From: Paulinella micropora
Lineage: Eukaryota; Cercozoa; Imbricatea; Euglyphida; Paulinellidae
Assembly: GCA_019918135.1 (NCBI GenBank)
Contig: WBZZ01005603.1
Coordinates: forward strand, 365,001 to 389,702
Length of the DNA: 24,702 nt
Direction: 5' to 3'
Shown: in pieces, positions 8,341 to 15,865 of the stretch
Layout of the letters: each line of letters begins with the position of its first letter
Position numbering within the stretch: the first letter of the stretch is position 1
The notes under the pieces: generated by a model
What the model saw: only the letters and a program-made list of their open reading frames with translations
What the model was told of the DNA's origin: nothing
Database searches by the model: none
Translations under genes and position numbers: made by a program

Positions 8341-9007
8341 GCATCGGCATCAAGTGTCTGCCCAGCGTCAGAGGAGTGCCGTGGTGGATCCTGACCGGGT
8401 CACCGCTCGTCACCATCTGCGCGCGCGCTTTGGCCAGCTTCTCGCGGTCCAGGCGGTGCGCCCACAACACCGGGCCCGGTATAACCTGCTCATTCGAGCG
8501 CACTTTCTCCAGAGCCATGGTAATCTTGACCAGCACCACGTCCGTCGCTAATCTAAAGCGCCTCTTCTTGGCCATCTCGACAGACAGCTCGTTCTTGACC
8601 ATTTCAAAAAGGATCTCACAGGAGAAGTGACGCTCTGCTTTTTGTCCGAAATTAAAAAATGAGCTGGTGCCCGAGATGATGGCTACCAAAATCAGGCACG
8701 TGACGCTGACCCAATCGTAGCCCGTCCGGCCTGCTCCGCACGCCTTGAAGCCGAAATTTCCCACGATAATCGAACAGATCGCCGGCGCGATAGTGGCCAA
8801 CAAGCCAAACAACAGAAAACGGTTGTAATAGTAGTAGCCCGCCGAGTTGTTGAGGCGCGCGTGCAGGGCGCATTCATCCACCACACTCGCAAAGTAGGAC
8901 TCGTGCCTTGAAGACCACTTCTCTTCTTCTCGCTTGACGTCGCTGTCGTCCGAGTCATGATTCTCGCTCGACCGCGCTCGGATAGCCAGGATTTTATCCT
9001 CGTCCAT
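8333..9007 (-). CDS. Two-TM SLATT-like membrane protein
   Basis: 224 residues. An acidic/charged N-terminus leads into a YYYYNRF motif, a first TM helix (LLFGLLATIAPAICSIIVG), a short loop, a second TM helix (VTCLILVAIISGTSSFFNF) and then a cytosolic amphipathic helical region (GQKAERHFSCEILFEMVKNE). This order, two TMs followed by a helical tail after a (Y)NR-type pre-helix, resembles SLATT/DUF4231 proteins, which in bacteria are predicted pore-formers linked to nucleotide-signalling defence and are also seen in some large DNA viruses. Assignment rests on architecture only. It is preceded by a TATAAAAAAAG leader. Confidence 0.6.
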   Translation of the reverse strand: MDEDKILAIRARSSENHDSDDSDVKREEEKWSSRHESYFASVVDECALHARLNNSAGYYYYNRFLLFGLLATIAPAICSIIVGNFGFKACGAGRTGYDWVSVTCLILVAIISGTSSFFNFGQKAERHFSCEILFEMVKNELSVEMAKKRRFRLATDVVLVKITMALEKVRSNEQVIPGPVLWAHRLDREKLAKARAQMVTSGDPVRIHHGTPLTLGRHLMPMPT

Positions 9008-9076
9008 CTTTTTTTATACCGGACTGCGGCCACAAGATTTAAAAAATGTGCGACTGCTGGGCCGGCGGCCACTCGA

Positions 9077-9907
9077 TCAACAGCCAGCCTTCGACAACAG
9101 CATCTCCCAATCCGCCTGATTTAAGTCCACCTTGTCCCTGGTGTCGGGGTTACACATCTGCAGGTGCAAGTACTTCATCAGAGTCGGAAACACCACGTAC
9201 TGGTCGTGCCGGTCCTGTGCCGATGACTGATAGCCACCCGACGAGGCCAGGAAAGGAATGATCAGGCTGCCCGACTGCACTTTCGTGCCACGCGAGACCG
9301 CGCCCGTCAGAGACACTTCCTCGTAGTTGCCGCCCGTCGAGTAGGCCAGGCTTGAGCATTCCTTGATCTTGATGCCTAGCGAAGTCGGCAGACCCAATGC
9401 CACGACTTGTGGCAGGACGGTGGCCTGGCCCGGCGTCAGTGTAAAGAGCTCGTTCTGGGCCGAAGTCGGGAAGCCTAGCACAGCATGCGCGCTGTCCTCG
9501 CCGCTCTTGCTGTAGATTTTGAACTGTGCTCCCGCAGACAACGTGAACTGCAGCTTGAGCTTGGCGTCGAGATAAACCACTCCGATCGTCTGTCCTACCT
9601 GTACAAAGCCTTCGTTGATCAAGAGCGACTGTAGCGTGTCGGCCAGGGTCTCGCCCGTGTAGTTTTGTGACGGGATCGTGATGGTCACGTCGCCGGTGGC
9701 CGTGGAGTTCAAGTAAAGCTTGTTGTTCTTGGAATTGATGTTGTACGTCGCGTTTGGGATCGTGGCCCAGATGAGCTTGTACTTCCCTTGGATCGCTTCA
9801 GACAGCGACAGCCGGAACTCGGCCGAGTCGCCCGAGCCTTGCACCCGGTCGTGATTCTTGCTGCGAACCAAGATGTTCATCTCCGAAATGTTGCGCAGGC
9901 CGCTCAT
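9077..9907 (-). CDS. Putative minor capsid / penton-like vertex protein
   Basis: 276 residues, unbroken. The N-terminus MSGLRNISEM is followed by a beta-rich protein with the segment KYKLIWATIPNATYNI, a pattern common near the start of single-jelly-roll vertex proteins of polinton-like viruses and virophages. Repeated Thr/Gly strands and a helix-rich C-terminus (LNQADWEMLLSKAGC) follow. No catalytic motif is visible. Together with the double-jelly-roll capsid gene and the ATPase it would complete the capsid set by closing the five-fold vertices. The leader is AATTAATTTTTTT. Family identity is inferred from pattern and context rather than a firm motif. Confidence 0.6.
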   Translation of the reverse strand: MSGLRNISEMNILVRSKNHDRVQGSGDSAEFRLSLSEAIQGKYKLIWATIPNATYNINSKNNKLYLNSTATGDVTITIPSQNYTGETLADTLQSLLINEGFVQVGQTIGVVYLDAKLKLQFTLSAGAQFKIYSKSGEDSAHAVLGFPTSAQNELFTLTPGQATVLPQVVALGLPTSLGIKIKECSSLAYSTGGNYEEVSLTGAVSRGTKVQSGSLIIPFLASSGGYQSSAQDRHDQYVVFPTLMKYLHLQMCNPDTRDKVDLNQADWEMLLSKAGC

Positions 9908-10054
9908 TTTCGCAGCAACCCAAAAAAATTAATTGTTGTTATTGAACTAGTGCAAGAGGAAAAAAACAATGCTGACACTCAGCGTTAACAAACACAGAAC
10001 AAAAAAAAGAAAGTTCGTCTTGTAACTAAAACAAAGAGGAGGGAGGGAAGCAAA

Positions 10055-10705
10055 ATGAAAAAAGTCGTGTCAATCGACCCCGGGCTAAGAAATCTAGGGG
10101 TGGTAGTAGTGCTCGAGAAAAACAACAGCACCAACGCCATCGCGGTCACTTATGCCAGCGTGCTGAGCATAGCCAGACAGGACGACACGGACAGCTTCAA
10201 GACCAAGTCCCTGTCGGCGTGCTTGCACGCAATTGACGAAGTCCACAACGCCGATGTGTGCGTGGTCGAGGACCAAAATTTCGGGAGAGCGAACACAAAC
10301 CCCGACAACCTCTTGATTCAAGCGGCAGCCGGTGCAACGATGCTGGCACTAGGCGCCAAGGAGCTACTCTACTATCAGAGCTCATTCAAGTTCAGCTGCT
10401 TTTTCTCACTGACACCGGTCATGTCCGGGCGGATCAAGGGCAAATTCAAGTTACAATCAAGAGTTTTGTGCCAAAACCTCATTGAGACTTTTAATGTACA
10501 AGGTGAGACTAAAGGCCTCAGCGAAAACGAACACCTTGCGGACTCACTTGGTCTTGCTTTCTGTGCGCTGGTCAGAGGGAACGCACGAGGGCAGGTCGTC
10601 CAGCAGGGAGTGCGTCGCTCGCTGCCGATTGCGGTGCCTGTTGGGGTGCGGCAGAAGAAGCAGGAGCAGGAGCAGCCGCCTTCTGTTGGTTCCATTTCGA
10701 GCTGA
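10055..10705 (+). CDS. RuvC/A22-like Holliday junction resolvase
   Basis: 216 residues, RNase H-fold nuclease that resolves branched DNA before packaging, as in poxvirus A22. Catalytic acidic residues are visible in the canonical order: Asp8 in VSIDPGLRNLG, Glu72 in CVVEDQNFG, and Asp163 in EHLADSLGLAF, with His160 or a nearby acid as partner. The middle (LLIQAAAGATM) matches the helix after the second acid. The C-terminal 45 residues are Arg/Gln-rich and lie in the zone overlapping the convergent YABBY-like gene by about 134 bp, so that tail may be dispensable. A purine-rich leader (AGAGGAGGGAGGGAAGCAAA) precedes the ATG. Confidence 0.88.
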   Translation: MKKVVSIDPGLRNLGVVVVLEKNNSTNAIAVTYASVLSIARQDDTDSFKTKSLSACLHAIDEVHNADVCVVEDQNFGRANTNPDNLLIQAAAGATMLALGAKELLYYQSSFKFSCFFSLTPVMSGRIKGKFKLQSRVLCQNLIETFNVQGETKGLSENEHLADSLGLAFCALVRGNARGQVVQQGVRRSLPIAVPVGVRQKKQEQEQPPSVGSISS

Positions 10706-10920
10706 TGTACGCCATGCGTTCTTTGTGCGCCATGGCCTTGACTTTGGGCGTAGCCATCTGTTCCTAAGTTTGGACAAAGAAAATATTATCAATAGTCTCA
10801 AAGGAAAAAAAGACAGACTTTAAAGAACGTGTTATACGCGGATGGCGCTCTCGGTTTGCGCTCTGGCTTGGCGGGAGCAGCAGCGGTCGCGTGTCCACAA
10901 GTCGCGCAGTTGGAAGACAT
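10572..10920 (-). CDS. YABBY/HMG-like DNA-binding protein with zinc motif, split by an intron
   Basis: Exon 1 (10920-10819) encodes MSSNCATCGHAT, an Ala/Pro linker, then RAPSAYNTFFK. Exon 2 (10763-10572) continues with a helix ending KERMAYISSKWNQQK and an Ala/Pro/Gln-rich tail. Across the junction the protein matches the signature PSAYN.F.K ... W seen in plant YABBY domains and in HMG-box-like proteins of large DNA viruses, so removing the 55-nt GT-AG intron restores a known motif. Length is about 97 residues. The likely role is DNA binding or packaging, or transcription. Exon 2 overlaps the 3' end of the resolvase gene on the other strand. Confidence 0.7.
10764..10818 (-). other. Predicted 55-nt spliceosomal intron
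   Basis: It begins GTCTGTC after AAA and ends CCAAACTTAG before GAA. It contains stop codons and an AT-rich stretch with TATTGATAAT that could serve as branch site. Removing it joins the two halves of the PSAYN motif protein in phase 0. The 5' site is weaker than in the two introns near the right edge. Confidence 0.7.
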
Positions 10921-10973
10921 CTTTAGTTTGCCTTTGTCCTTTGTCGATAATAGAGTAATACAAGATTATTTTT

Positions 10974-12152
10974 TTAATCAGTAAACTCGTTTAAAACTGT
11001 ATTGACATTCGCCAGCGGTTTGTGCCGGATCTTTTCAAATTCGTGCTCCCAGATATAATACAATTTAAACCCGGCCGGCATTGAGTCCTGGACGGAAGCA
11101 AGGCGCAGCATTGTCTCCTTGTACAGCACGCTGTTGAGCCTGTTGAGTGCTCTTGATCGCTCGCCGTGCTTCGGGTGCTCGGGTGGGTAGCCGTGCCACG
11201 CGTTGCCCATGAATTCAAACCCCGTGTTGCGCTCCTCGTCATATCCATCTAATCTGTACTTGCGCGGGCCAGGCACCTTGAACTCTCTGCCCGTCGGCTC
11301 CTCCTCGCCGCGACAAAAATGCACGTGCTGGATGTCCCAGCCTTGCTGCTCGAGCCTGTCCCAGGCCTCGCATGCCACAATGGACGCTCCTGCTTTGGGC
11401 CTCGGGATGAGACCACGCAAAAACGCGTGGCGCGAACAGAGTTGTCTTGCGTTGCCGCTCTCGCTCTTGAAATATGACTCAAGTTTGTCGTCGTCTGGAC
11501 AGTCGATGCAAGGGCTCAGTACGATGTGTGTACCTCTTGCCTTAGCATGCGCGGCACACAACTTATTGAGACGGCCCTCTTCGTCCGGGTAGTGTGCATG
11601 GAGCTTGGCTCCTTGGGGGCAGTCGGCGCATGGTTTCAAACCGACGTACGCGCCTCTTGCGCTGGCATGCATCGCGCACAGCTTGTTGGAACGGCCCTTC
11701 TCGTCTGGGTAGCATGCACTAACCTTGGCTCCTTTGGGACAGTCGACACATGGGGCCAGCACGGTGTGTGTGCCCTTGGCCATGGCATGCGTTGCGCATA
11801 GCATTCGTTTGTGACCCTTCTCGTCTGGGTAGGCACCCTGACGCTTAGCACCTCTGGGGCAATCGGCACATGGATTCCGTACAGAGTATGTGCTCTTGGT
11901 CTTGGCATGTGCGGCGCACAGTTTTTTTGGATTGCCATCCTCGTCTGGAAAATTTGCCTGGAGCTTGGCACCTTCGGGGCAGTCAGTGCACGGGCGCTGT
12001 ACAGAGTGGGTACCTCTTGCCTTGGCATGCGTCGCGCAGAGTTGTTGGCCAATTCCGTTCTCGTCTTTATAGTTAGCACTTTTTTTGGCACCAGGCGGAC
12101 AATCGCGGCAAAGCCGTGTAGTCTTGGCCTTCTTCTTTGGCGGTTGGCTCAT
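10974..12152 (-). CDS. Six-repeat zinc-motif (EsV-1-7-like) protein fused to a nuclease-like domain
   Basis: 392 residues, unbroken. Residues about 15-250 are six tandem 40-residue units with spacing C-X2-C-X20-C-X2-H-X12, typically CxDCPxGAK...PDExG...LCAxHAxxRGT. This resembles the EsV-1-7 repeat of the brown alga Ectocarpus and its virus (C-X4-C-X16-C-X2-H-X12), with shifted Cys spacing. The C-terminal ~130 residues carry RLDGYDEERNTGFEFMGNAWHG and later YYIWEHEFEKIR, a layout like VSR/PD-(D/E)XK-type nuclease domains found in many nucleocytoviruses (Asp, then Glu in EFMG). The likely role is DNA binding plus cleavage; substrate unknown. Nucleotide-level repeats are clear, so the array probably evolves by unit duplication. 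Confidence 0.75.
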   Translation of the reverse strand: MSQPPKKKAKTTRLCRDCPPGAKKSANYKDENGIGQQLCATHAKARGTHSVQRPCTDCPEGAKLQANFPDEDGNPKKLCAAHAKTKSTYSVRNPCADCPRGAKRQGAYPDEKGHKRMLCATHAMAKGTHTVLAPCVDCPKGAKVSACYPDEKGRSNKLCAMHASARGAYVGLKPCADCPQGAKLHAHYPDEEGRLNKLCAAHAKARGTHIVLSPCIDCPDDDKLESYFKSESGNARQLCSRHAFLRGLIPRPKAGASIVACEAWDRLEQQGWDIQHVHFCRGEEEPTGREFKVPGPRKYRLDGYDEERNTGFEFMGNAWHGYPPEHPKHGERSRALNRLNSVLYKETMLRLASVQDSMPAGFKLYYIWEHEFEKIRHKPLANVNTVLNEFTD

Positions 12153-12194
12153 GTAGGTTTTGTGTCAGTGTCACGGCCGCGACCGTTTCTTTTT

Positions 12195-12473
12195 TTAAAA
12201 CATTGTTTCAAATCGAGATTCAAAGGAGGTCGGCCGGGCCATGACCATTTCAGACCACCCATCTTCGAAAACCGGGTTTTTCGTTGAATTTTGGCAAAAA
12301 CCCCGACAGTGGGGTTTCATGATTTCCCGGGAAATTTCCGTTTTCTCACGCGTCCGGGCCGGCCGGTGCCACCACTCTCTCGTCCGGACACCTGACCGGA
12401 AAAAAGACGATACAGAGGCCACCGAAAACCCGACCACTAAAACAACGATAATTGCAGTCACGAGCGGGTCCAT
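12195..12473 (-). CDS. Small single-TM protein
   Basis: 92 residues from ATG 12473, which follows TTTTAATTAAA by about 15 bp; an in-frame GTG two codons upstream is less likely. Residues 3-26 (TAIIVVLVVGFSVASVSSFF) form one TM helix or signal anchor, followed by a basic, Arg-rich region with two Cys. I do not recognise a family. Small one-TM proteins next to the capsid gene are typical inner-membrane or entry-associated virion proteins, so a structural role is possible. The coding stretch includes TTTCCCGGGAAATTTCC-like palindromic sequence at 12323-12339. Confidence 0.55.
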   Translation of the reverse strand: MDPLVTAIIVVLVVGFSVASVSSFFRSGVRTREWWHRPARTREKTEISREIMKPHCRGFCQNSTKNPVFEDGWSEMVMARPTSFESRFETMF

Positions 12474-12520
12474 TTTCACTTGCGCCCTTTAATTAAAATA
12501 CATAAAGTCTAAGAATTTTT

Positions 12521-14344
12521 CTAAACCGAGGCCACCTCCAGGCTACCATTGCTTTCATGCAAGTACTTGAAGTACGCCGAATAGATCGTGATGTCGTATA
12601 GACCCTCGACCACACCTCGTTTGCCCGACACGGTAGCGGTGACAACCATTTCCTCTTGAGCGTTGTAAGCGGGCCCTGTGTCGTCGGGCGCCTGCTGGAA
12701 CTTCAGCGTCAGCTGGTGAGCGTCGCCGCGGGACCAGATAATGGGCTGGTCGTTCAGGTCCGTGACGGACGCGGCGTACTCCATCGCCGCATTGGCTTCC
12801 CAGTCGACCGTGTTGGACGCGCCAGCCCGTGTGTTGGAGAACTTGATCTTCACCCCGCACGTGCGCAGCCAGCTCGAGCTAGCCAGCACGGTGTTGAGGT
12901 TCGTCAGCGCGGCCGTGGCGGGTGAAGTGTAGCGCCGGTCGGTAACTCTGGCAAAAGTGAGACCAGAGTCGATATCGAGGACAGCCACCGTCACGCCTTT
13001 GAAGTCCACGATCAAGCGGTTGGTGTCGGAAGCGGCCAAGGTCGCGCCGTTGGCGTAAAAGGGGCCGTACTTGTACGTGACGGTCGTCGCTACCTGCTTG
13101 GGGCCGGTGTTGATCACCAGGCGCTCGCGGTTGCCGACAAAGGTCTTGTAACCATCCATGACTCCGTCCAACATGGCCTTGGGGTCGTTGGTAAACGGGA
13201 TTATGTACACGCCGTTGGACTTCATGTACGAGCTGCGCACTAGCTGGCCCATCGTCTCCTCGCGGAAAAAGCGCTCGTCGATCGGGGTCCCTTCGCCCAT
13301 CTGCGACCGGCCGTGCACGTCTTCCAAATTAATCGTAGCCGAATCACCAAACATGTCGTAGGTCATCAAACGTCCCGTGGTGTCGTACGTGTACTGCGGG
13401 TAGTAGGTAGTAGTGTCCGTGCCGAGGTAGCTGTACGAAGTCTGGTCGCCTGATTTGCGGACGAAGACAAAAAGCGCACCGGAATGGTGGGAGAATTGGT
13501 CAAGTGAGATTGCAAGCTGGTCGGATGCCTTGATGCGCTGGGCGTAGGCAGTGTACTGCACAAAGTCGATGTACTTCTGCTCGGCCACCTTGCCCTGCTT
13601 CAGCGGGCTCCTGCCCAGGCGCATCCCGTTCGGCAGCTGCGTGCAGCCCGTGATGAAGCGGATCTCGTTCAAGCTGGCGGTGCAAGGCACGGCGGGCGCG
13701 GACTGGCCGTTGACTGCCGACTGGGCCGCCACAAAGATCGAACCTCTGGGGTAAAACCGGATTTCGAGGTCGCCACGCAGCGTAATCAGGTCCAAGTCCA
13801 TGCCGTTCAGCCAGGTGTGAACAAGGGGCAAGTAGAAGTACTGCTCGTCGTTGTTCTCCCACTGGCGGCCACTGACCTTGCCCGTCTTGGGGCACATGTT
13901 GACCATGTCGGCGATCTGGTCGATTGCCTCTTGCGACAGCGTGTTGAGTATTAGGTGCATCATGTCGCCGTGGTACCGCGCGATTTCAGTGCCAGTCAGG
14001 CGGTCGATGTACTCGATGCGCTCGAACCACTGAGTGGTAGGCAAAACGCGCGAGTCGGTCGGCTGGCTGCCGCTGGTCGTGAACGTGATCTTGAAACGCA
14101 GGGTCGCATCGTGGATCGCGCCGGACTGGTTGTTCTCGAGGATAAAGCTAAAAAAAGCGGTGTTGCTCAGCGCCGAGGTCGCGGCGGCGGGCGCCATGAC
14201 CGTCTGCGTCCAGCAAGGGCGCGCATTGATCGCGCGGGCGTGCTCGGGATCAATCAAGATCTCCTGGCCGTTACGCGCCCTCTTGCCGGTGGCGATTTTC
14301 TGCTGCTTGCTAGCAGGGGGCACGACGACGGTGGCGGAAGACAT
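12521..14344 (-). CDS. MCP: Major capsid protein, double jelly-roll
   Basis: 607 residues, unbroken. The order fits NCLDV/polinton-type double-jelly-roll capsid proteins. An N-terminal arm leads to a first barrel with NTAFFSFILENN, WFERIEYIDRLTGTEIARYHGD (the conserved I.....G..I....G block) and FYPRGS. A linker with RFITGCTQLPNG follows, then a second barrel with YIIPFTNDPKAMLDG and LTNLNTVLA, and a C-terminal DITIYSAYFKYLHESNGSL close to the end. This protein forms the trimeric hexon-like capsomers of an icosahedral shell. It heads a run of minus-strand genes whose products look like virion proteins. A TATACAATATTAAG leader precedes the ATG. Confidence 0.88.
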   Translation of the reverse strand: MSSATVVVPPASKQQKIATGKRARNGQEILIDPEHARAINARPCWTQTVMAPAAATSALSNTAFFSFILENNQSGAIHDATLRFKITFTTSGSQPTDSRVLPTTQWFERIEYIDRLTGTEIARYHGDMMHLILNTLSQEAIDQIADMVNMCPKTGKVSGRQWENNDEQYFYLPLVHTWLNGMDLDLITLRGDLEIRFYPRGSIFVAAQSAVNGQSAPAVPCTASLNEIRFITGCTQLPNGMRLGRSPLKQGKVAEQKYIDFVQYTAYAQRIKASDQLAISLDQFSHHSGALFVFVRKSGDQTSYSYLGTDTTTYYPQYTYDTTGRLMTYDMFGDSATINLEDVHGRSQMGEGTPIDERFFREETMGQLVRSSYMKSNGVYIIPFTNDPKAMLDGVMDGYKTFVGNRERLVINTGPKQVATTVTYKYGPFYANGATLAASDTNRLIVDFKGVTVAVLDIDSGLTFARVTDRRYTSPATAALTNLNTVLASSSWLRTCGVKIKFSNTRAGASNTVDWEANAAMEYAASVTDLNDQPIIWSRGDAHQLTLKFQQAPDDTGPAYNAQEEMVVTATVSGKRGVVEGLYDITIYSAYFKYLHESNGSLEVASV

Positions 14345-14387
14345 CGTCGTTGGCAGTATACAATATTAAGCACAAAGAAGATTTTTT

Positions 14388-14720
14388 TTATTTTTTCAGG
14401 ATCATCACGGCCCCGATCGCCGCGGCACCGACCGCCAAGGGCAGCGCCATGGACTTGAGGCTGCCCTCAGCGTTGTCGCCGAGCTGCCTAGTGGTGGCCA
14501 TGGCGTCTTTCGGGATGTCAGTCACCTTGTCGATCTGCTTGCCGTACCACTGGCCTACGCCCTTCAGCGTCTTGCCGAACTGCTGAAGGCCCTTGCGAGT
14601 ACGCTGCCTCCTCTCCGCCTTTCTGCGCCCTATGCGCTGATCAGTGGCGGCCTGGGCTTCCTTGCGGGCGGCCTTCTTGACCGTGTGCCGCTCGTGCCTT
14701 TCTCGCGTGCGCTTGCCCAT
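14388..14720 (-). CDS. Basic protein with C-terminal TM anchor
   Basis: 110 residues. The first 55 are strongly basic (MGKRTRERHERHTVKKAARK and on through RRKAERRQRTRKG), a DNA-binding-like stretch. A middle helix follows, then a C-terminal hydrophobic segment MALPLAVGAAAIGAVMI with KK at the end. This layout, a nucleic-acid-binding N-terminus and a tail anchor, suits a protein linking genome to an internal membrane. The gene starts six bases downstream of a TTAATTAA site (14726-14733) and lies directly upstream of the capsid gene. Not recognised as a named family. Confidence 0.65.
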   Translation of the reverse strand: MGKRTRERHERHTVKKAARKEAQAATDQRIGRRKAERRQRTRKGLQQFGKTLKGVGQWYGKQIDKVTDIPKDAMATTRQLGDNAEGSLKSMALPLAVGAAAIGAVMILKK

Positions 14721-14725
14721 CTTTC

Positions 14726-14733
14726 TTAATTAA
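14726..14733 (-). promoter_or_regulatory. TTAATTAA promoter-like element
   Basis: The palindromic octamer TTAATTAA lies in an AT-rich spacer immediately before the ATG at 14720. The same octamer precedes the one-TM gene (12489-12496), and TTAATT variants precede several other genes. In this GC-rich genome its recurrence at gene starts suggests a promoter element; this is inference. Confidence 0.45.
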
Positions 14734-14766
14734 ATTTGATAAGTCACGAAAATTAAATTTTTTTAT

Positions 14767-15309
14767 TTAGAAGACAATGACTTGGCAGATGCGTTCCATG
14801 ACTTGCGCAATTTGTCCCAGGAACTGAGCGTCCTTGGCCAGATTTTGCTTGGCCAGAAATCTTTGCTGCAGCTGTTGCAGGGCGGGAGTCGGAGCACGAG
14901 TCTTGGCGGCCAGTTCAAACCAGATGCCAGCTTCGCTCTGGACGTACGCGGCGAGCTTGCCGTCCTTGTAGGCAGGCAAAAAGAACTTTTCAACGGTCGC
15001 AACTTGTTGCTCAAGACCTAAGTTCCACTGCATCCGCAGGTCCTTGCTCTCGCCGAGGGACAGCAGCCCCAGTTGTCCAGCACAGTCTCCAGGTCCGCAA
15101 AGAGCTTCTGCAGCGCTTGGCGCTTGGTAAGGCCGCCGGAGGAGGTCATCGAGCGTCACGTAGTGTGTGGGCAGCGGCTTGTCGAGGTCACACGAGATCG
15201 TTGGATGACGCAAGAACCGTTTGTAACAGGCGCGCACACAGCCGACCACGATGATAGCGGTGGTAACGATCAAAGCCCAGGCCAGCAGAGCTTCTTCCTC
15301 CACTGGCAT
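14767..15309 (-). CDS. Signal-anchor protein and/or overlapping helical protein, frame-ambiguous
   Basis: One open frame of 180 codons begins MPVEEEALLAWALIV with a TM helix at residues 7-27 (LLAWALIVTTAIIVVGCVRAC). Its middle reads less protein-like. In the neighbouring frame an ATG at 15149 gives MTSSGGLTKRQALQKLFADL, which flows into the shared helical C-terminus (LGLEQQVATVEKFF...QVMERICQVIVF) if one base is missing in CCCC at 15067-15070. So there may be two overlapping genes, a short TM protein and a ~127-residue helical protein, or a single gene with errors. No family recognised. The genomic neighbourhood suggests a virion protein. Confidence 0.5.
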   Translation of the reverse strand: MPVEEEALLAWALIVTTAIIVVGCVRACYKRFLRHPTISCDLDKPLPTHYVTLDDLLRRPYQAPSAAEALCGPGDCAGQLGLLSLGESKDLRMQWNLGLEQQVATVEKFFLPAYKDGKLAAYVQSEAGIWFELAAKTRAPTPALQQLQQRFLAKQNLAKDAQFLGQIAQVMERICQVIVF

Positions 15310-15344
15310 TGTTCACTTTAGACTAGCTACACAAGATTCTTTTT

Positions 15345-15809
15345 TTAGAAGCGGTAGTGTCCTTGGCCCGCGGGGTTCAGGTAGCATTCGTAGAAGTACT
15401 GACTAAAAACTTCCGAAAGTGCGCCGACCAAGAATAGCTGCTTGACCGCGTCGCTGTCGCCTACCATCCCAATCTGACCGCGGCCCATGAGCCTGGGCAG
15501 CATGGCAAACAGCAGGCCTCCACCCGCCACGTGCACGGCCAAGCTAGGATAAGAGGCCAACCGCCCTTCCTTGGTGCGGTTGAGGACTCTGCTTTGAATG
15601 AGGTCGATAGCAGTGGCAGTCAAGAAGGCCACGACAGCCAGGCCGGTGCTCTTGCTGACCTGCACTCCGCTGAGGCCCGGGACAGCCGAAAAGCTAAAAA
15701 CTGCAGGCCCTTGGAACACGACCGGCGCGGCCGCGTAGGCGAAAGCAGCCGCAGCACCGGACCGGGCAAAGTTCTCGAGGGAGAACAGATCGCTCGCGAC
15801 TTCGGACAT
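15345..15809 (-). CDS. Multi-pass hydrophobic membrane protein
   Basis: 154 residues, unbroken. Three or four hydrophobic stretches are visible: about residues 18-46 (Ala/Val/Phe-rich), STGLAVVAFLTATAIDLI, SLAVHVAGGGLLFAML and KQLFLVGALSEVF. A Tyr-rich C-terminus (YFYECYLNPAGQGHYRF) follows. No family recognised. It lies among likely structural genes, so an internal-membrane virion protein is the natural guess. The spacer upstream has CAATTAAAC about 20 bp before the ATG. Confidence 0.6.
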   Translation of the reverse strand: MSEVASDLFSLENFARSGAAAAFAYAAAPVVFQGPAVFSFSAVPGLSGVQVSKSTGLAVVAFLTATAIDLIQSRVLNRTKEGRLASYPSLAVHVAGGGLLFAMLPRLMGRGQIGMVGDSDAVKQLFLVGALSEVFSQYFYECYLNPAGQGHYRF

Positions 15810-15865
15810 TCCTTTCTGGAGAGATGTTTAATTGGCGTACAACAAAATAAATTTTTTTAAATTAT

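Noticed and set aside
11526..12287. Plus-strand Cys/Val-rich frames opposite the zinc-repeat gene
   Set aside because: They repeat with the same 120-bp period as the minus-strand zinc units and are explained entirely by that gene.
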